From: Syntrophotalea carbinolica DSM 2380
Lineage (GTDB): Bacteria > Desulfobacterota > Desulfuromonadia > Desulfuromonadales > Syntrophotaleaceae
DNA: 64,000 bases
Assembly (NCBI RefSeq): GCF_000012885.1
Contig: NC_007498.2
Coordinates: 2,822,001-2,886,000, forward strand
Direction: 5' to 3'
Shown here: positions 39,005 through 48,584 of the stretch, in pieces
How positions within the stretch are numbered: position 1 is the stretch's first letter
Layout: each line of letters opens with the position of its first letter
Notes under the pieces: model-generated
Seen by the model: the letters and a program-made list of their open reading frames with translations, nothing else
Database searches by the model: none
Told to the model about the DNA's origin: nothing
Made by a program: the position numbers and the translations under genes

Positions 39005-39403
39005 TCAGGCATCCGCTTTGCCGGTAGGCGCCAGCAAACGCATAACGTCGACCTGACTTAGAGACAGGGTTCGATCGCCGACCGTCAACCCAGACAATTG
39101 CCCACAAAGGGTAACAGTACCGTATTCATCACTCAACTGGCCGTGGAGACAATGCAGACGCAGCATGTTGCGCTGCGCAACACTCGCCTCCTCGCCCCCA
39201 TTCGGCACCCAACATAAAGAAAACTGCGAGACCGGCGCACCGGCATCCGGATACGTCGCCTCGGAGCGCAGTCCGATCAGCAACCGGGTTGGCGAACCAT
39301 GTAAACAACCGAACCAGACCACGGGCAGTACGTTCCCGCCATCGGCCCTTTCGACCCAGGCCAGGGTCTTGGGCCACAAACTCCGATGTTTGTTTCGGTT
39401 CAT
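39005..39403 (-). CDS. Hypothetical protein, 132 residues
   Basis: Start ATG 39403 has CAAGGAGG upstream on the minus strand, a good ribosome site, and gives MNRNKHRSLWPKTLAWVERA. The sequence is compact and mixed alpha/beta with no signal peptide or membrane segment; VLPVVWFGCLHGSPTRLLIG and GDRTLSLSQVDVMRLLAP are the most ordered parts. I do not recognise a family. It faces the Dph6-like gene (convergent) and diverges from cysK. Confidence 0.6.
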   Translation of the reverse strand: MNRNKHRSLWPKTLAWVERADGGNVLPVVWFGCLHGSPTRLLIGLRSEATYPDAGAPVSQFSLCWVPNGGEEASVAQRNMLRLHCLHGQLSDEYGTVTLCGQLSGLTVGDRTLSLSQVDVMRLLAPTGKADA

Positions 39404-39646
39404 CCTACCTCCTTGCATGAATCCATCGTCCCCGCCTGCGTGAGTTTCAAGTAAAGCATCTTTGCGCGTCGGCGCAAGCTTTGCCGACACGACAAAAGAA
39501 ACCTTTTAATCGACCCAAATGGCTGATATGATAAGCAATTAAGAATATCCGCACCGCCCCCACGCCTGCCGACGCTACACGGCGGTGCCGGGAACGCATT
39601 GCTGCCCGTTCGTTTTTATGACCTTCACGGATCCCCGGAGGATGCC

Positions 39647-40567
39647 ATGCCGGCCGTTATCAGCCAAAACCCCCTTGGACAGATTCATCACACCCCCCTG
39701 GTTCGTCTCAACCGCCTGACCGGTCCGAACAGTGCCGCCGTCTGGGGCAAAATGGAAGCCTCCAACCCCGGAGGCAGCGTTAAAGACCGTATCGCCCTGG
39801 CCATGGTTGAGGATGCCGAACAACGCGGCCAGCTCAAGCCCGGCGCCACCCTGATCGAACCGACCAGCGGCAATACCGGTATCGGCCTGGCGCTGGTATG
39901 CGCAGTCAAGGGATACAAGCTGGTTCTGACCATGCCCGAAACCATGAGTATCGAACGCCGCCGGCTGCTTACGGCCTACGGTGCCGAACTGGTTCTGACG
40001 CCGGGTGGTCAGGGGATGCGCGGCGCCGTTTCCCGCGCCGAGGAACTGTCCGCGCAACACGGCTATTATATGCCCATGCAGTTCAGCAACCCCGCCAATC
40101 CACGGATACATGAAAAAACCACCGGCCCCGAGATCATTGCCGCCCTGGAAGGTCAGGTCGACGGCTTTGTCGCCGGCGTCGGTACCGGCGGCACCATTAC
40201 CGGAGTCGGACGGGCGCTTCGCAGTCATAATCCCCAGGCGCAGATCGTCGCCGTGGAACCAGCTGCATCACCGGTATTGTCCGGCGGCACCCCCGGCCTG
40301 CACAAAATCCAGGGGATCGGTGCCGGCTTTATCCCCGAGGTCCTCGATACGGCCATTTACCAGGAAGTCATGACTGTCAGCGATGAGGATGCCTACAACA
40401 CCACGCGCCGGCTGGCGCGGGAAGAAGGTCTGTTCGTGGGGATTTCCGCAGGCGCCAATGTCTTCGCCGCCCTGCAGCTCGCCGAGCGCCTCGGTCCCGG
40501 CAAAAACGTGGTCACGGTTTTATGCGATACCGGCGAACGCTACCTTTCCGTCGGCCTGTTTGACTGA
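39647..40567 (+). CDS. cysK: Cysteine synthase A
   Basis: PLP enzyme forming cysteine from O-acetylserine and sulfide. 306 residues from ATG 39647 (CCGGAGG 5 bases upstream). K46 in NPGGSVKDR binds [16 protein letters not shown] and [12 protein letters not shown] are the substrate and phosphate loops. larE starts 37 bp later on the same strand, so the two are probably co-transcribed; LarE consumes cysteine sulfur, so the pairing is metabolically sensible. Confidence 0.95.
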   Translation: MPAVISQNPLGQIHHTPLVRLNRLTGPNSAAVWGKMEASNPGGSVKDRIALAMVEDAEQRGQLKPGATLIEPTSGNTGIGLALVCAVKGYKLVLTMPETMSIERRRLLTAYGAELVLTPGGQGMRGAVSRAEELSAQHGYYMPMQFSNPANPRIHEKTTGPEIIAALEGQVDGFVAGVGTGGTITGVGRALRSHNPQAQIVAVEPAASPVLSGGTPGLHKIQGIGAGFIPEVLDTAIYQEVMTVSDEDAYNTTRRLAREEGLFVGISAGANVFAALQLAERLGPGKNVVTVLCDTGERYLSVGLFD

Positions 40568-40604
40568 CTTTGTCCCTTTTGCAACTGAAGAACCGGACCG
40601 TTGT

Positions 40605-41426
40605 ATGCCTCCAGATGCCCGCTATGCGAAACTTTTAGAGCTTCTGAAAAACCTCGGCACCGCAGCGGTCGCCTTTTCGGGCGGTGTCGACTCGACCTTG
40701 CTGCTGCACGCCGCCCTGGAGGCCCTCGGTAGCGACAACGTTCTTGCCATCACCGTCACCTCGCCCTTTTTCCCTGCCTGGGAGCAACGCGACAGCCAGC
40801 GCTTCGCCCGGCAAATGGGCGCATGCCAGATCCTCGTCCCATGCGACCTATTGAGCCTGCCGGAGGTCGTCCGCAACGATGCGCTACGCTGCTACCATTG
40901 TAAAAAAGCGCTTTTCGGACTTTGCCTGAAAACGGCCCGGCAGCAGGGTTTCAACCTGATGCTGGATGGGACCAACCTTGACGACGAAGACGATTATCGA
41001 CCCGGCCACAAGGCCGCTCTCGAATTGGGGGTACGTTCGCCCCTGGCCGAAGTCGGCCTGAACAAGGAGGATATTCGCCGTCTCAGCCGGCACTACGACC
41101 TGCCGACCTGGAACCGACCGGCGTTTGCCTGTCTGGCTTCGCGGATTCCTTACGGTACCCGCATCGAGGCCAGCCGGCTTGCACAGATAGAGACATGCGA
41201 GACGGCACTGCGCAGCCTAGGATTTGACGGCGCACGCGCACGTCACCACGGCGATACGGTGCGCATCGAAATCGATCCTGCCTTATTTCCCGCCCTGCTC
41301 GACCCGACGACCCGCCTGACCATCATCGAAAGGGCCAAAGCCGCCAGCTTTGCCTACGTATCCCTCGACCTGGAAGGCTATCGCACCGGCAGCCTCAACG
41401 AAACCTTGCGGCGTCCAGACCCGTAA
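40605..41426 (+). CDS. larE: LarE, pyridinium-3,5-bisthiocarboxylic acid mononucleotide synthase
   Basis: ATP-dependent sulfur insertion in nickel-pincer cofactor synthesis. 273 residues from ATG 40605. PP-loop VAFSGGVDSTLLLHAAL at about residue 30; CYHCKKALF; and WNRPAFACLASRIPYGTRI, whose single Cys is at the position of the sacrificial cysteine of the Lactobacillus enzyme. I see no extra nearby cysteines of the kind that hold an Fe-S cluster in other LarE, so the sacrificial type is the better guess. larB and larC lie 35 kb upstream. Confidence 0.93.
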   Translation: MPPDARYAKLLELLKNLGTAAVAFSGGVDSTLLLHAALEALGSDNVLAITVTSPFFPAWEQRDSQRFARQMGACQILVPCDLLSLPEVVRNDALRCYHCKKALFGLCLKTARQQGFNLMLDGTNLDDEDDYRPGHKAALELGVRSPLAEVGLNKEDIRRLSRHYDLPTWNRPAFACLASRIPYGTRIEASRLAQIETCETALRSLGFDGARARHHGDTVRIEIDPALFPALLDPTTRLTIIERAKAASFAYVSLDLEGYRTGSLNETLRRPDP

Positions 41427-41513
41427 CTTGTCCGGGCGATCCTGACTGTGGGCCAGGTTCTCTGCGATGCTTCCTGTTTTCCCTTTTCCGCTTAGCCATT
41501 TGACGAGGATGCG

Positions 41514-41942
41514 ATGAATAATTCCCGAAGCCTGTTGTGTGTCTGTTTCTGTGCCGGCCTGCTTGGTGCGCTTGCCAACAGCAGCGTGACCTGGCTGGCT
41601 GCCAAACTCGGACTTCCCCAATGGTGCGGCGTCGACCTCGTACCTCAGTGGACCGCGGCGTGGATCTATCCCCGCCTGTTGTGGGGCGGCCTGTGGGGGC
41701 TGGTTTTCTTCATGACCGTCGGATCTCCCCGCAGTCGCACTCAATGGGTACGCAAGGGGCTCTGGGTCAGCGTACTCCTTAGCGCATGGCAGCTGTTTTA
41801 CATCTATCCCAACCGCACCGCATTCGGCGTACTCGGACTGGGCCTGGGAACGCTGACGCCGCTTTTCATCCTCTTCTACAATCTGATCTGGGGCGGCTTT
41901 ACCGGGTTTTTCGCACGCGCCTTCTGGGGCCGCAACCGGTGA
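41514..41942 (+). CDS. Small multi-pass membrane protein of unknown function
   Basis: 142 residues with about four hydrophobic helices: SLLCVCFCAGLLGALANSSV, WGGLWGLVFFMTVG, GLWVSVLLSAWQLFYIYP and LGTLTPLFILFYNLIWGGFTG. A GAGGAT site precedes the ATG. I do not recognise the family. It overlaps the following nuclease gene by 4 bases (GTGA), so the two are co-translated. Confidence 0.72.
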   Translation: MNNSRSLLCVCFCAGLLGALANSSVTWLAAKLGLPQWCGVDLVPQWTAAWIYPRLLWGGLWGLVFFMTVGSPRSRTQWVRKGLWVSVLLSAWQLFYIYPNRTAFGVLGLGLGTLTPLFILFYNLIWGGFTGFFARAFWGRNR

Positions 41943-42451
41943 AACACAGCCTTCGCAAAGCGCCGGGCATCCTACTCGCCGCTCTGGCCTGTGTGCTTCT
42001 GCTGGCCGGATATGCTTGTGCCGCCCCCCAACAGCAGGGAAAAGTCACCTGGGTCTACGACGGCGACACCATCAAGATCGCAGGAATAGGCAAGGTTCGG
42101 CTGCTCGGCATCGATGTACCCGAACGGGAAGGCTCACCACGCGATCGCTATTTTACGCGACAGGGCATAAGCCCTGCCACCTTGCGCAGGGTGCACGCCC
42201 AGGCACGCCGCCTGGTTCGCGAGCGCAGCTATGGCCAAACCGTCTCCCTCCGGACCGGACAGCCCGCCCACGACAGGTACGGACGTCTGCTGGCATACGT
42301 CGTCTTGCCCGACGGACGCCTGCTCAACCGACTGCTGCTTGAGCGGGGCCTCGCCGTGGTCTACCGACGTTTCGATTTTACTCTCAAAAAGGATTTTCTG
42401 CTGGCGGAAAAGCAGGCCCGTCAGGCCGGCAGGGGGATGTGGGAAGATTAG
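41939..42451 (+). CDS. Thermonuclease-family (SNase-like) nuclease
   Basis: 170 residues from GTG 41939 in the overlap with the upstream gene; an earlier in-frame ATG (41786) would read an unrelated frame of that gene. Signal peptide KAPGILLAALACVLLLAGYACA, then the OB-fold nuclease core: WVYDGDTIKIAGIGKVRLLGIDVPE (calcium Asp and catalytic Arg), YGRLLAYVVLPDGRLLN and an R/K-rich end. Likely a secreted or periplasmic nuclease. Confidence 0.9.
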   Translation: MKHSLRKAPGILLAALACVLLLAGYACAAPQQQGKVTWVYDGDTIKIAGIGKVRLLGIDVPEREGSPRDRYFTRQGISPATLRRVHAQARRLVRERSYGQTVSLRTGQPAHDRYGRLLAYVVLPDGRLLNRLLLERGLAVVYRRFDFTLKKDFLLAEKQARQAGRGMWED

Positions 42452-42487
42452 CTTCAAGCTGCAAGGACCAGGCTTACAGCTTGAAGC
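42451..42487. terminator. Hairpin between the convergent nuclease and UPF0316 genes
   Basis: GCTTCAAGCTG (42451-42461) pairs perfectly with CAGCTTGAAGC (42477-42487). It lies directly between two converging stop codons, a usual spot for a shared terminator, though T-runs are short. A related TTGAAGCTTACAGCT string at 17594-17612 suggests repeat origin. Confidence 0.5.
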
Positions 42488-42497
42488 CGATTTGCTA

Positions 42498-43085
42498 TCA
42501 CTTCCGATTACGTAATGCCAAACGCGACATTATGCCGTGGCGACGGGGAACCACCGGCAGATTATCCTGCACGAACCGCACATCCTCAATCGTATAAAAA
42601 GCGCGGGGATTGAACTGTTTGACCATCCGCAACACATCCTTCACGTCACGACGACGACAGACGGTAAAGATCAGCCGCACCGGCCCGGTTTCACCGTGTG
42701 CCTGCAGATTGGTGACCCCGTAGCCGGCCTTCCACAGATGTTCGGTCAGCACCGTGGCATCCTTGCGGGTGATGATACGCACAATCAGACTGCCGATGGC
42801 GATACGTTCCTCGATCAGCACGCCAACGTAGTTGCCGGTGGCGAACCCCAGGGCAAAGGCGATGTAGGTCCAAACATTGGTCAAATTCTGCATGACCTGG
42901 CTGATGGCCAGCACCCAGATCAGCGATTCGAAAAACCCCAGCACCCCCGCCCACCCCTTCAGGGAACGGGCCACGAAAATGATGCGCAGGGTGCCTATGC
43001 TCACATCGATGATGCGCGCGAAAAACACCAGCAGGGGCAGCAGAAACAAGCTTAATGTCGCGTTATCGGGGAGGGCAAAAGTCAC
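42498..43085 (-). CDS. UPF0316/DUF2179 membrane protein (YebE-like)
   Basis: 195 residues from GTG 43085, with GGAGA 7 bases upstream. Three N-terminal membrane helices (LFLLPLLVFFARIIDVSIG, then FVARSLKGWAGVLGFFESLIWVLAI and FALGFATGNYVGVLIEE) are followed by a small C-terminal DUF2179 domain with GETGPVRLIFTVCRRRDV. The cellular function of the family is not established; the C-terminal domain may be ligand-binding. Convergent with the nuclease gene. Confidence 0.88.
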   Translation of the reverse strand: MTFALPDNATLSLFLLPLLVFFARIIDVSIGTLRIIFVARSLKGWAGVLGFFESLIWVLAISQVMQNLTNVWTYIAFALGFATGNYVGVLIEERIAIGSLIVRIITRKDATVLTEHLWKAGYGVTNLQAHGETGPVRLIFTVCRRRDVKDVLRMVKQFNPRAFYTIEDVRFVQDNLPVVPRRHGIMSRLALRNRK

Positions 43086-43202
43086 GATATTTCTCCATGG
43101 TTCAATGCCGTAAAACCTACCGTCGATTTAAGGCTGTGGCTTGTAACCGATCGCGACAACAAAAGCAAGGGAAATCCACTGCCCCATTGCTGATCCCGTC
43201 TC

Positions 43203-45599
43203 CTAACTTCTGCCCAGCTTCTCTTCCAGTTCCAGGATACTCAATGTGGTGGTCAGCACCGTATCCGGGTTGAGGGAGATACTGTCGATGCCGCACTCAA
43301 CCAGAAATTCGGCAAACTCCGGGTAATCGCTCGGCGCCTGACCGCAGATCCCGATCTTGCAACCGGCCGCCTTGACCCGCCGAATGACATCGGCAATCAT
43401 GCGCTTGACCGCTTCATTACGTTCGTCATAAAGATGCGCCACGATCTCCGAATCGCGATCCAGCCCCAGCAACAGCTGGGTCAGGTCGTTGGAGCCGATG
43501 GAAAAACCGTCGAACACCTCGGCGAATTCCTCGGCCAGCACCACGTTGGAAGGGATTTCGCACATCACGTACAACTCCAGCCCGTCCTTGCCTCTTTCCA
43601 GACCGGCGTGGGCCATGACGTCCACCACCCGGCGGCCCTCTTCGACCGTCCGGCAGAAAGGAATCATCAACTTGACGTTTTTGAGTCCCATATCCTCACG
43701 CACCCGCTTCATGGCGCGGCACTCCAGCATGAACCCCTCACGATAGCGCTCGTCGTAATAGCGCGAGGCACCGCGAAAACCGATCATGGGATTGGATTCT
43801 TCCGGCTCGAAATCCCTGCCGCCCAGCAGGTTTGCGTATTCGTTGCTCTTGAAATCGCTCATACGCACGATAACGTCGTTGGGATAAAAAGCCCCTGCCA
43901 GAGTCGCCACCCCCTGAGAGAGCTGATCGACGAAAAATTCGCTGCCGTCAGGATACCCGGCGATCAGTTCCGCAATCTTGTCACGCTCATCCTCCCGGGT
44001 TACCCGCTCGGGGTGCAACAGGGCCATGGGATGGGCCTTTATGGCCGTATTGATGATGAATTCCAGTCGTGCCAGGCCGACACCGTCATTCGGTATGCGC
44101 CGCAGGCCAAGAGCCTGTTCGGGATTACCGAGATTCATCATGATTTTGGTGCGAGGCCGCTGCAGCGTTTCAAGGTTGGTTTTCTTGATCTCAAAGGGCA
44201 ACTCGTCGTGATAGACGAACCCGGTTTCGCCCTCGGCGCAGCACACCGTCACCGGGCTGCCGTCGGTGACCACGGAAGTGGCGTCGCCGGTTCCGATCAC
44301 GCAGGGGATGCCGAGTTCTCGACTGACGATGGCCGCATGGCAGGTGCGGCCACCGCGATTGGTCACGATGGCGGCGGCCTTTTTCATCACCGGCTCCCAG
44401 TCGGGGTCGGTCATGTCCGTCACCAATACCGACCCGCTCTGGAAACGGCTGATTTCGGAAGCGCCCTTGATCACCATGGCACGGCCAGCGCCGATCTTGC
44501 TGCCGACAGCTCGCCCCCGCGCGAGGATTTCACCGCGCTGCTGCAGATGATACTCTTCCAGCACGTTACCCTGCAGCGCCGACTGCACGGTCTCCGGGCG
44601 GGCCTGGACAATGAACAGCTCGCCGGTTTTGCCATCCTTGGCCCACTCGATATCCATAGGACGCCCGTAGTGATCCTCGATGGTACAGGCCATGCGCGCC
44701 AGGCTCAGCACCTCGTCGTCCTCCAGACACAAACGTTTCTGATCTTCCTTGGGCACGGCGATTTCGCGTGTGGCCTGGGGACCGTTGTTGACGCTGTAAA
44801 TGATTTTTTTCTGCTTGCTGCCGATATGTTTGCTGAGGATGGGCCGATAGTCCTGTTTGAGAGTCGGCTTGAAAACAAAAAATTCGTCCGGATTGACCGC
44901 ACCGCGCACCACGTTTTCACCGAGTCCCCAGGCACCGTTGATCAGCACCACATCGCGAAACCCGGTCTCCGTCGAAATGGTGAACATCACCCCGGCGCTG
45001 GCCAGATCGGAACGGACCATCTTCTGCACCCCGACGGACAAGGCCACCGACAAATGATCGAAACCGTGGTGCTCGCGATAGGAAATCGCCCGGTTGGTGA
45101 ACAGAGAAGCGATGCAATTGCGGCAAGCGTCCAGCAGTTCCTCCGCCCCGCAGATATTGAGATAGGTTTCCTGTTGCCCGGCAAAGGAAGCATCGGGCAG
45201 ATCCTCGGCCGTGGCGCTCGACCGTACCGCCACGTCACAGTCCGTGCCATACTGCTGCTCCATCTGCGCGTAAGCCGTGCGGATAGCCTGTTCCAACCCG
45301 TCCGGCAACTCGGCATGGCGAATCGCCCGACGCACCTTGTGCCCCACGGAGGTCAGGCTCTCGATATCGTCGGCATCGAGATCCTTCAGCAGTTCCTCGA
45401 TTTCCTTGTCGAGACCGGTTTCACGCAAAAAAAACCGGTAAGCTTCCGCCGTCACCGCAAAACCATCGGGCACCTTGATGCCAAGATTGGACAGATTGCC
45501 GATCATTTCCCCCAGCGAGGCGTTCTTGCCCCCCACCAGCGGCAGATCGTTAAGACCGACATCCCTGAACCACATGATATGCGTGTACTCTGTTGTCAT
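43203..45599 (-). CDS. ppsA: Phosphoenolpyruvate synthase (pyruvate, water dikinase)
   Basis: Makes PEP from pyruvate and ATP, opening gluconeogenesis from C2/C3 substrates. 798 residues from ATG 45599 (GGGAGGAG upstream). N-terminal ATP-grasp domain (LVGGKNASLGEMIGNL, VRSSATAEDLPDASFAGQQETYLN), the swivelling phosphohistidine domain with TNRGGRTCHAAIVSRELGIPCVIG, and a C-terminal PEP barrel (MIGFRGASRYYDERY, GICGQAPSDYPEF). Its likely regulator PpsR is 2 kb upstream on the same strand. Confidence 0.96.
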   Translation of the reverse strand: MTTEYTHIMWFRDVGLNDLPLVGGKNASLGEMIGNLSNLGIKVPDGFAVTAEAYRFFLRETGLDKEIEELLKDLDADDIESLTSVGHKVRRAIRHAELPDGLEQAIRTAYAQMEQQYGTDCDVAVRSSATAEDLPDASFAGQQETYLNICGAEELLDACRNCIASLFTNRAISYREHHGFDHLSVALSVGVQKMVRSDLASAGVMFTISTETGFRDVVLINGAWGLGENVVRGAVNPDEFFVFKPTLKQDYRPILSKHIGSKQKKIIYSVNNGPQATREIAVPKEDQKRLCLEDDEVLSLARMACTIEDHYGRPMDIEWAKDGKTGELFIVQARPETVQSALQGNVLEEYHLQQRGEILARGRAVGSKIGAGRAMVIKGASEISRFQSGSVLVTDMTDPDWEPVMKKAAAIVTNRGGRTCHAAIVSRELGIPCVIGTGDATSVVTDGSPVTVCCAEGETGFVYHDELPFEIKKTNLETLQRPRTKIMMNLGNPEQALGLRRIPNDGVGLARLEFIINTAIKAHPMALLHPERVTREDERDKIAELIAGYPDGSEFFVDQLSQGVATLAGAFYPNDVIVRMSDFKSNEYANLLGGRDFEPEESNPMIGFRGASRYYDERYREGFMLECRAMKRVREDMGLKNVKLMIPFCRTVEEGRRVVDVMAHAGLERGKDGLELYVMCEIPSNVVLAEEFAEVFDGFSIGSNDLTQLLLGLDRDSEIVAHLYDERNEAVKRMIADVIRRVKAAGCKIGICGQAPSDYPEFAEFLVECGIDSISLNPDTVLTTTLSILELEEKLGRS

Positions 45600-46575
45600 C
45601 GGCTCCTCCCTTTTCAAGCCGTAATATGGAAAACTAAACGGCGGTGGCCCCTTTGCCACGCGCTAACCTACGTTGTGATTTTACCAGATATCGCGGCTGC
45701 CGCCGTGGTCATAGAGAGATTGGAGCACTGCAACTCCCCACAAAGGTCCAATGACCATACCGCGTAGCGGCCATTAGCACCCCTAAAGCGGTCACCAGCG
45801 ATATCGGGCCTGTAGTAAACCCTTTTTGAGGCAGGTATATCCTGCCAGGCAGTTTGGTCGGTTCCGGGGTTTGTTTAGCGCTTTTTCCAGCGACCCTCGA
45901 CGTATGATCCTTCAAATAAGCCGCGCAGGCGAAACCGTCGCAGCCCACAGGCGTTGGCACATTTGAACCACGGGTTCGCCGGCCGGACAGACACCGGTCG
46001 TAAGGGTAGGATCGAACTGAAATTCGGTAACGCTGAAGCGTTGTTTGGAGTGAACTTTGGGGCTCGCGGAAGTTCTGATTTTGTGACGGGTGTGGTCTTG
46101 AAACGGGGATCGCGGGCACGAAAACCGGGATCGGCGATGGTGGTGAAGTGAAGACGGTTATCGTCGGGCCGATTCTGCTGTTCGGAATCCACCGGCAACA
46201 TGACGGTTCGCTTGTAGTCGTAGAGTTTGAAACCAGGCATGCGACAATCCCTCCTGCATTTCAGTGACTTCATGAAACCATTTGCATCATACCAGATTTA
46301 AGGGGCTTGCTACAACCTCATCGTGTCCATAATCTGAACCGATTCAAAATCCGGCAGAACTCGGGATGGCGCAAAATTCGCATCTAAAACCGGTGGTTTC
46401 AAACCGATTTTCATGTATCCTTGCCTGCTCGAACGCGATGGCAGCCACAAACCAAGATACATATTTGAGAATATGCGTATTCGCGGGATTATCATTACGC
46501 TTTATGTTACATAGAGAAGACCGTCGTATTATGTTGATGTCTGTTTTCGGACAGGACCCGATGGGGGAGAGTGTC
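45600..46575. other. Gene-poor region with an IS remnant
   Basis: 976 bp between ppsA and the transglycosylase gene. The only recognisable content is an IS1182-like fragment (listed). The rest shows short frames on both strands with no family signal; some of it may be further decayed mobile-element DNA. Confidence 0.55.
46130..46240 (-). pseudogene. IS1182-like transposase remnant, internally deleted
   Basis: From ATG 46240 (AGGAGGG upstream) the minus strand reads MPGFKLYDYKRTVMLPVDSE, close to the conserved start of IS1182-family transposases, then jumps to RLHFTTIAD, a motif that normally lies over 100 residues later (PHFTTIADF). The frame then leaves the family, ending at 45875. No catalytic residues remain. 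I see no inverted repeats, so the element ends are not defined. Confidence 0.5.
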
Positions 46576-47652
46576 GTGATTCACATACAACGTAGTGTCG
46601 TTCTGTTACCCGCAACCCTGTTGCTGCTTATTACCGCCTGTGCCCCAACGCCTCGCATAGTGGAAACCATACCGGAGCCGAAATCGGCAGCGCCTGCCGA
46701 TCCGGACAACCGGCAGAACTCTGCCGAACAGTCGTCCGCGGATTTTCAAACATGGCTGGCGGAACTTAAAACAGAAGCGTTGCAACAGGGGATTCGGCCG
46801 GAAGTGGTGCAGGAAGCCCTGGAGGGGCAACAGCCGGCGCCGGCCGTTCTCAAACCCCGACACAAGCAGGCCGAATTTGTCCTGAGCAAAAGCGAATACG
46901 TACGGCGGCTCGCTTCGGAGACACGTTTTCGCGAAGGCTTGCGGCAGATGGCGCAGCACCGCGTATTACTGCGGAAAGTAGCGGAAACCTATGGCGTCCC
47001 GGAATCTTATCTGCTGGCACTGTGGGCTATCGAAAGCGACTTCGGTAAAGGAGGCAGCCGCCATTCGGTGATTGGCGCGCTGGTGACGCAGGCCTGGCAG
47101 AGCCAGCGGCGAAACTTTTTTCGCAAGCAGTTGCTGGCAGCCCTGACCATTCTCGACCAGGAGCACATGCCCAGCTCCGCGTTGCGGGGTTCCTGGGCGG
47201 GAGCCATGGGGCATTTCCAGTTCATTCCCACCACCTATCGCGATTATGCCGTCGATTTCGATGGCGACGGGCACCGCAATATCTGGACCGATGTGGGCGA
47301 TGCATTGGCCTCCGCGGCCAGTTATCTGGTCCGGGCGGGATGGAAGAAAGACCGGGGATGGGGATGGCAGGTCTCGGTTCCCCAGGGATTCGACGTATCC
47401 CTGGCCGATCTGAAAAACAAAAAAAGTCTGGGCGACTGGCGCAAGCTGGGCCTGCCGGCGGTGTCGGGAGCCGACGACCTGACGGCCTCTCTGATCCTGC
47501 CCGATGGCCCCGGGGGGCAGGCTTATCTGGTGACCGACAATTTCCGGGCACTGATGCGCTGGAATCGCTCCGTCGCCTTCGGCCTGGCTGTCGGCCATCT
47601 GGCAGACCGATTCGAAAAAACAAGCCGCACCGCGGCTGCCGGGCGGCAATAG
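46576..47652 (+). CDS. Membrane-bound lytic murein transglycosylase B-like lipoprotein
   Basis: Cleaves peptidoglycan to 1,6-anhydromuropeptides at the outer-membrane face. 358 residues from GTG 46576, chosen for GGGGGAGAG 6 bases upstream and because it gives a compact lipoprotein signal ending LLLLITAC; ATGs at 46531 and 46561 are possible. SLT_2 domain: YLLALWAIESDFGKGGSRHSV (catalytic Glu), RGSWAGAMGHFQFIPTTY and DVGDALASAASYL are MltB landmarks. No C-terminal peptidoglycan-binding repeat is present. Confidence 0.9.
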   Translation: MIHIQRSVVLLPATLLLLITACAPTPRIVETIPEPKSAAPADPDNRQNSAEQSSADFQTWLAELKTEALQQGIRPEVVQEALEGQQPAPAVLKPRHKQAEFVLSKSEYVRRLASETRFREGLRQMAQHRVLLRKVAETYGVPESYLLALWAIESDFGKGGSRHSVIGALVTQAWQSQRRNFFRKQLLAALTILDQEHMPSSALRGSWAGAMGHFQFIPTTYRDYAVDFDGDGHRNIWTDVGDALASAASYLVRAGWKKDRGWGWQVSVPQGFDVSLADLKNKKSLGDWRKLGLPAVSGADDLTASLILPDGPGGQAYLVTDNFRALMRWNRSVAFGLAVGHLADRFEKTSRTAAAGRQ

Positions 47653-47699
47653 GCTCCTTGGACGAGCCGCATACCGGGACCGGCTAAAGCACCGCCCTG

Positions 47700-48506
47700 T
47701 TATTTCAGATTCAGCTTGACCAGCACCTCGTTGGCGGTTTCTTCGAGCGCCTTGCCCGACACATTGACCGACACCCAGCGCTGTTTCCGAAAAAGAAGCT
47801 TGGCATAGCGCAGCTCCTCTTCAATCTCCTCGATGTCGGCATAAGCTGCTCGTGGGTCCTGGCCGAGATGCTTGAGGCGCGCCACTCGCAACTCCACCAG
47901 CCGCTGCGAATCGATATACAGCCCGACAACCCGCTTCGGATCGATCTGAAACAGTTCCTTCGGAGGATCGATTCCCAGCACCAGCGGCACGTTGGCGACC
48001 TTCCACCCATGGTGGGCCAGATAGGTCGACAACGGCGTCTTGCTGGTACGGGAAACCCCCACCAGCACGATGTCGGCATGCCTCAGATGACTGACCTCCT
48101 GTCCGTCATCGTGCTTGACCGTGAACTCCACGGCTTCGATACGACGGAAGTATTCCTCGTCCATGTCGTGCAAAAGCCCTGGCGTCTGCCCCGGTGTGCG
48201 TCCGAAAAATTGGGAGAACTGGGAAAGCAACGGCGTCACCAGGTCGAATGCCATCAGCCCGCGCACCTCGCACTCGTCCTTTATATATTGGGCCAGTTCC
48301 CGGTTCACGACGGTATACACCACCATCCCCTGATTCTTGATAGCTTCCTGCAAGCCCTCCAACGCGGCGGGCCTGTTGCGCACGTTGCTGATGCGCCTGA
48401 GGCGCACCGGTTTGTCGCGAAACTGCGTCAGCACCGCATTGACGATTTTTTCGGCCGTCTCGCCGGTGGCATCGGAAAGCAGATAGATCATTTGCGGAAC
48501 GGTCAT
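47700..48506 (-). CDS. ppsR: PpsR, PEP synthase regulatory kinase/pyrophosphorylase
   Basis: Bifunctional DUF299 enzyme that inactivates PEP synthase by ADP-dependent Thr phosphorylation and reactivates it with phosphate. 268 residues; [23 protein letters not shown] at the start, and the P-loop [27 protein letters not shown] in the middle. CAGGAGA precedes the ATG. The same-strand ppsA is the expected target; an IS remnant and mltB-like gene lie between the two. Confidence 0.95.
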
Positions 48507-48584
48507 ATATTCTCCTGAAAAATTGCAGATGGGTTCAAATTCGTTGGGCCGGGAAAAGCGTGTGCCGGCAATCAGGCGCCCCGG

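Noticed and set aside
43434-45767. 777-residue plus-strand open frame
   Set aside because: Exact antisense shadow of ppsA, caused by high GC; His/Gly/Gln-rich with no domain pattern.
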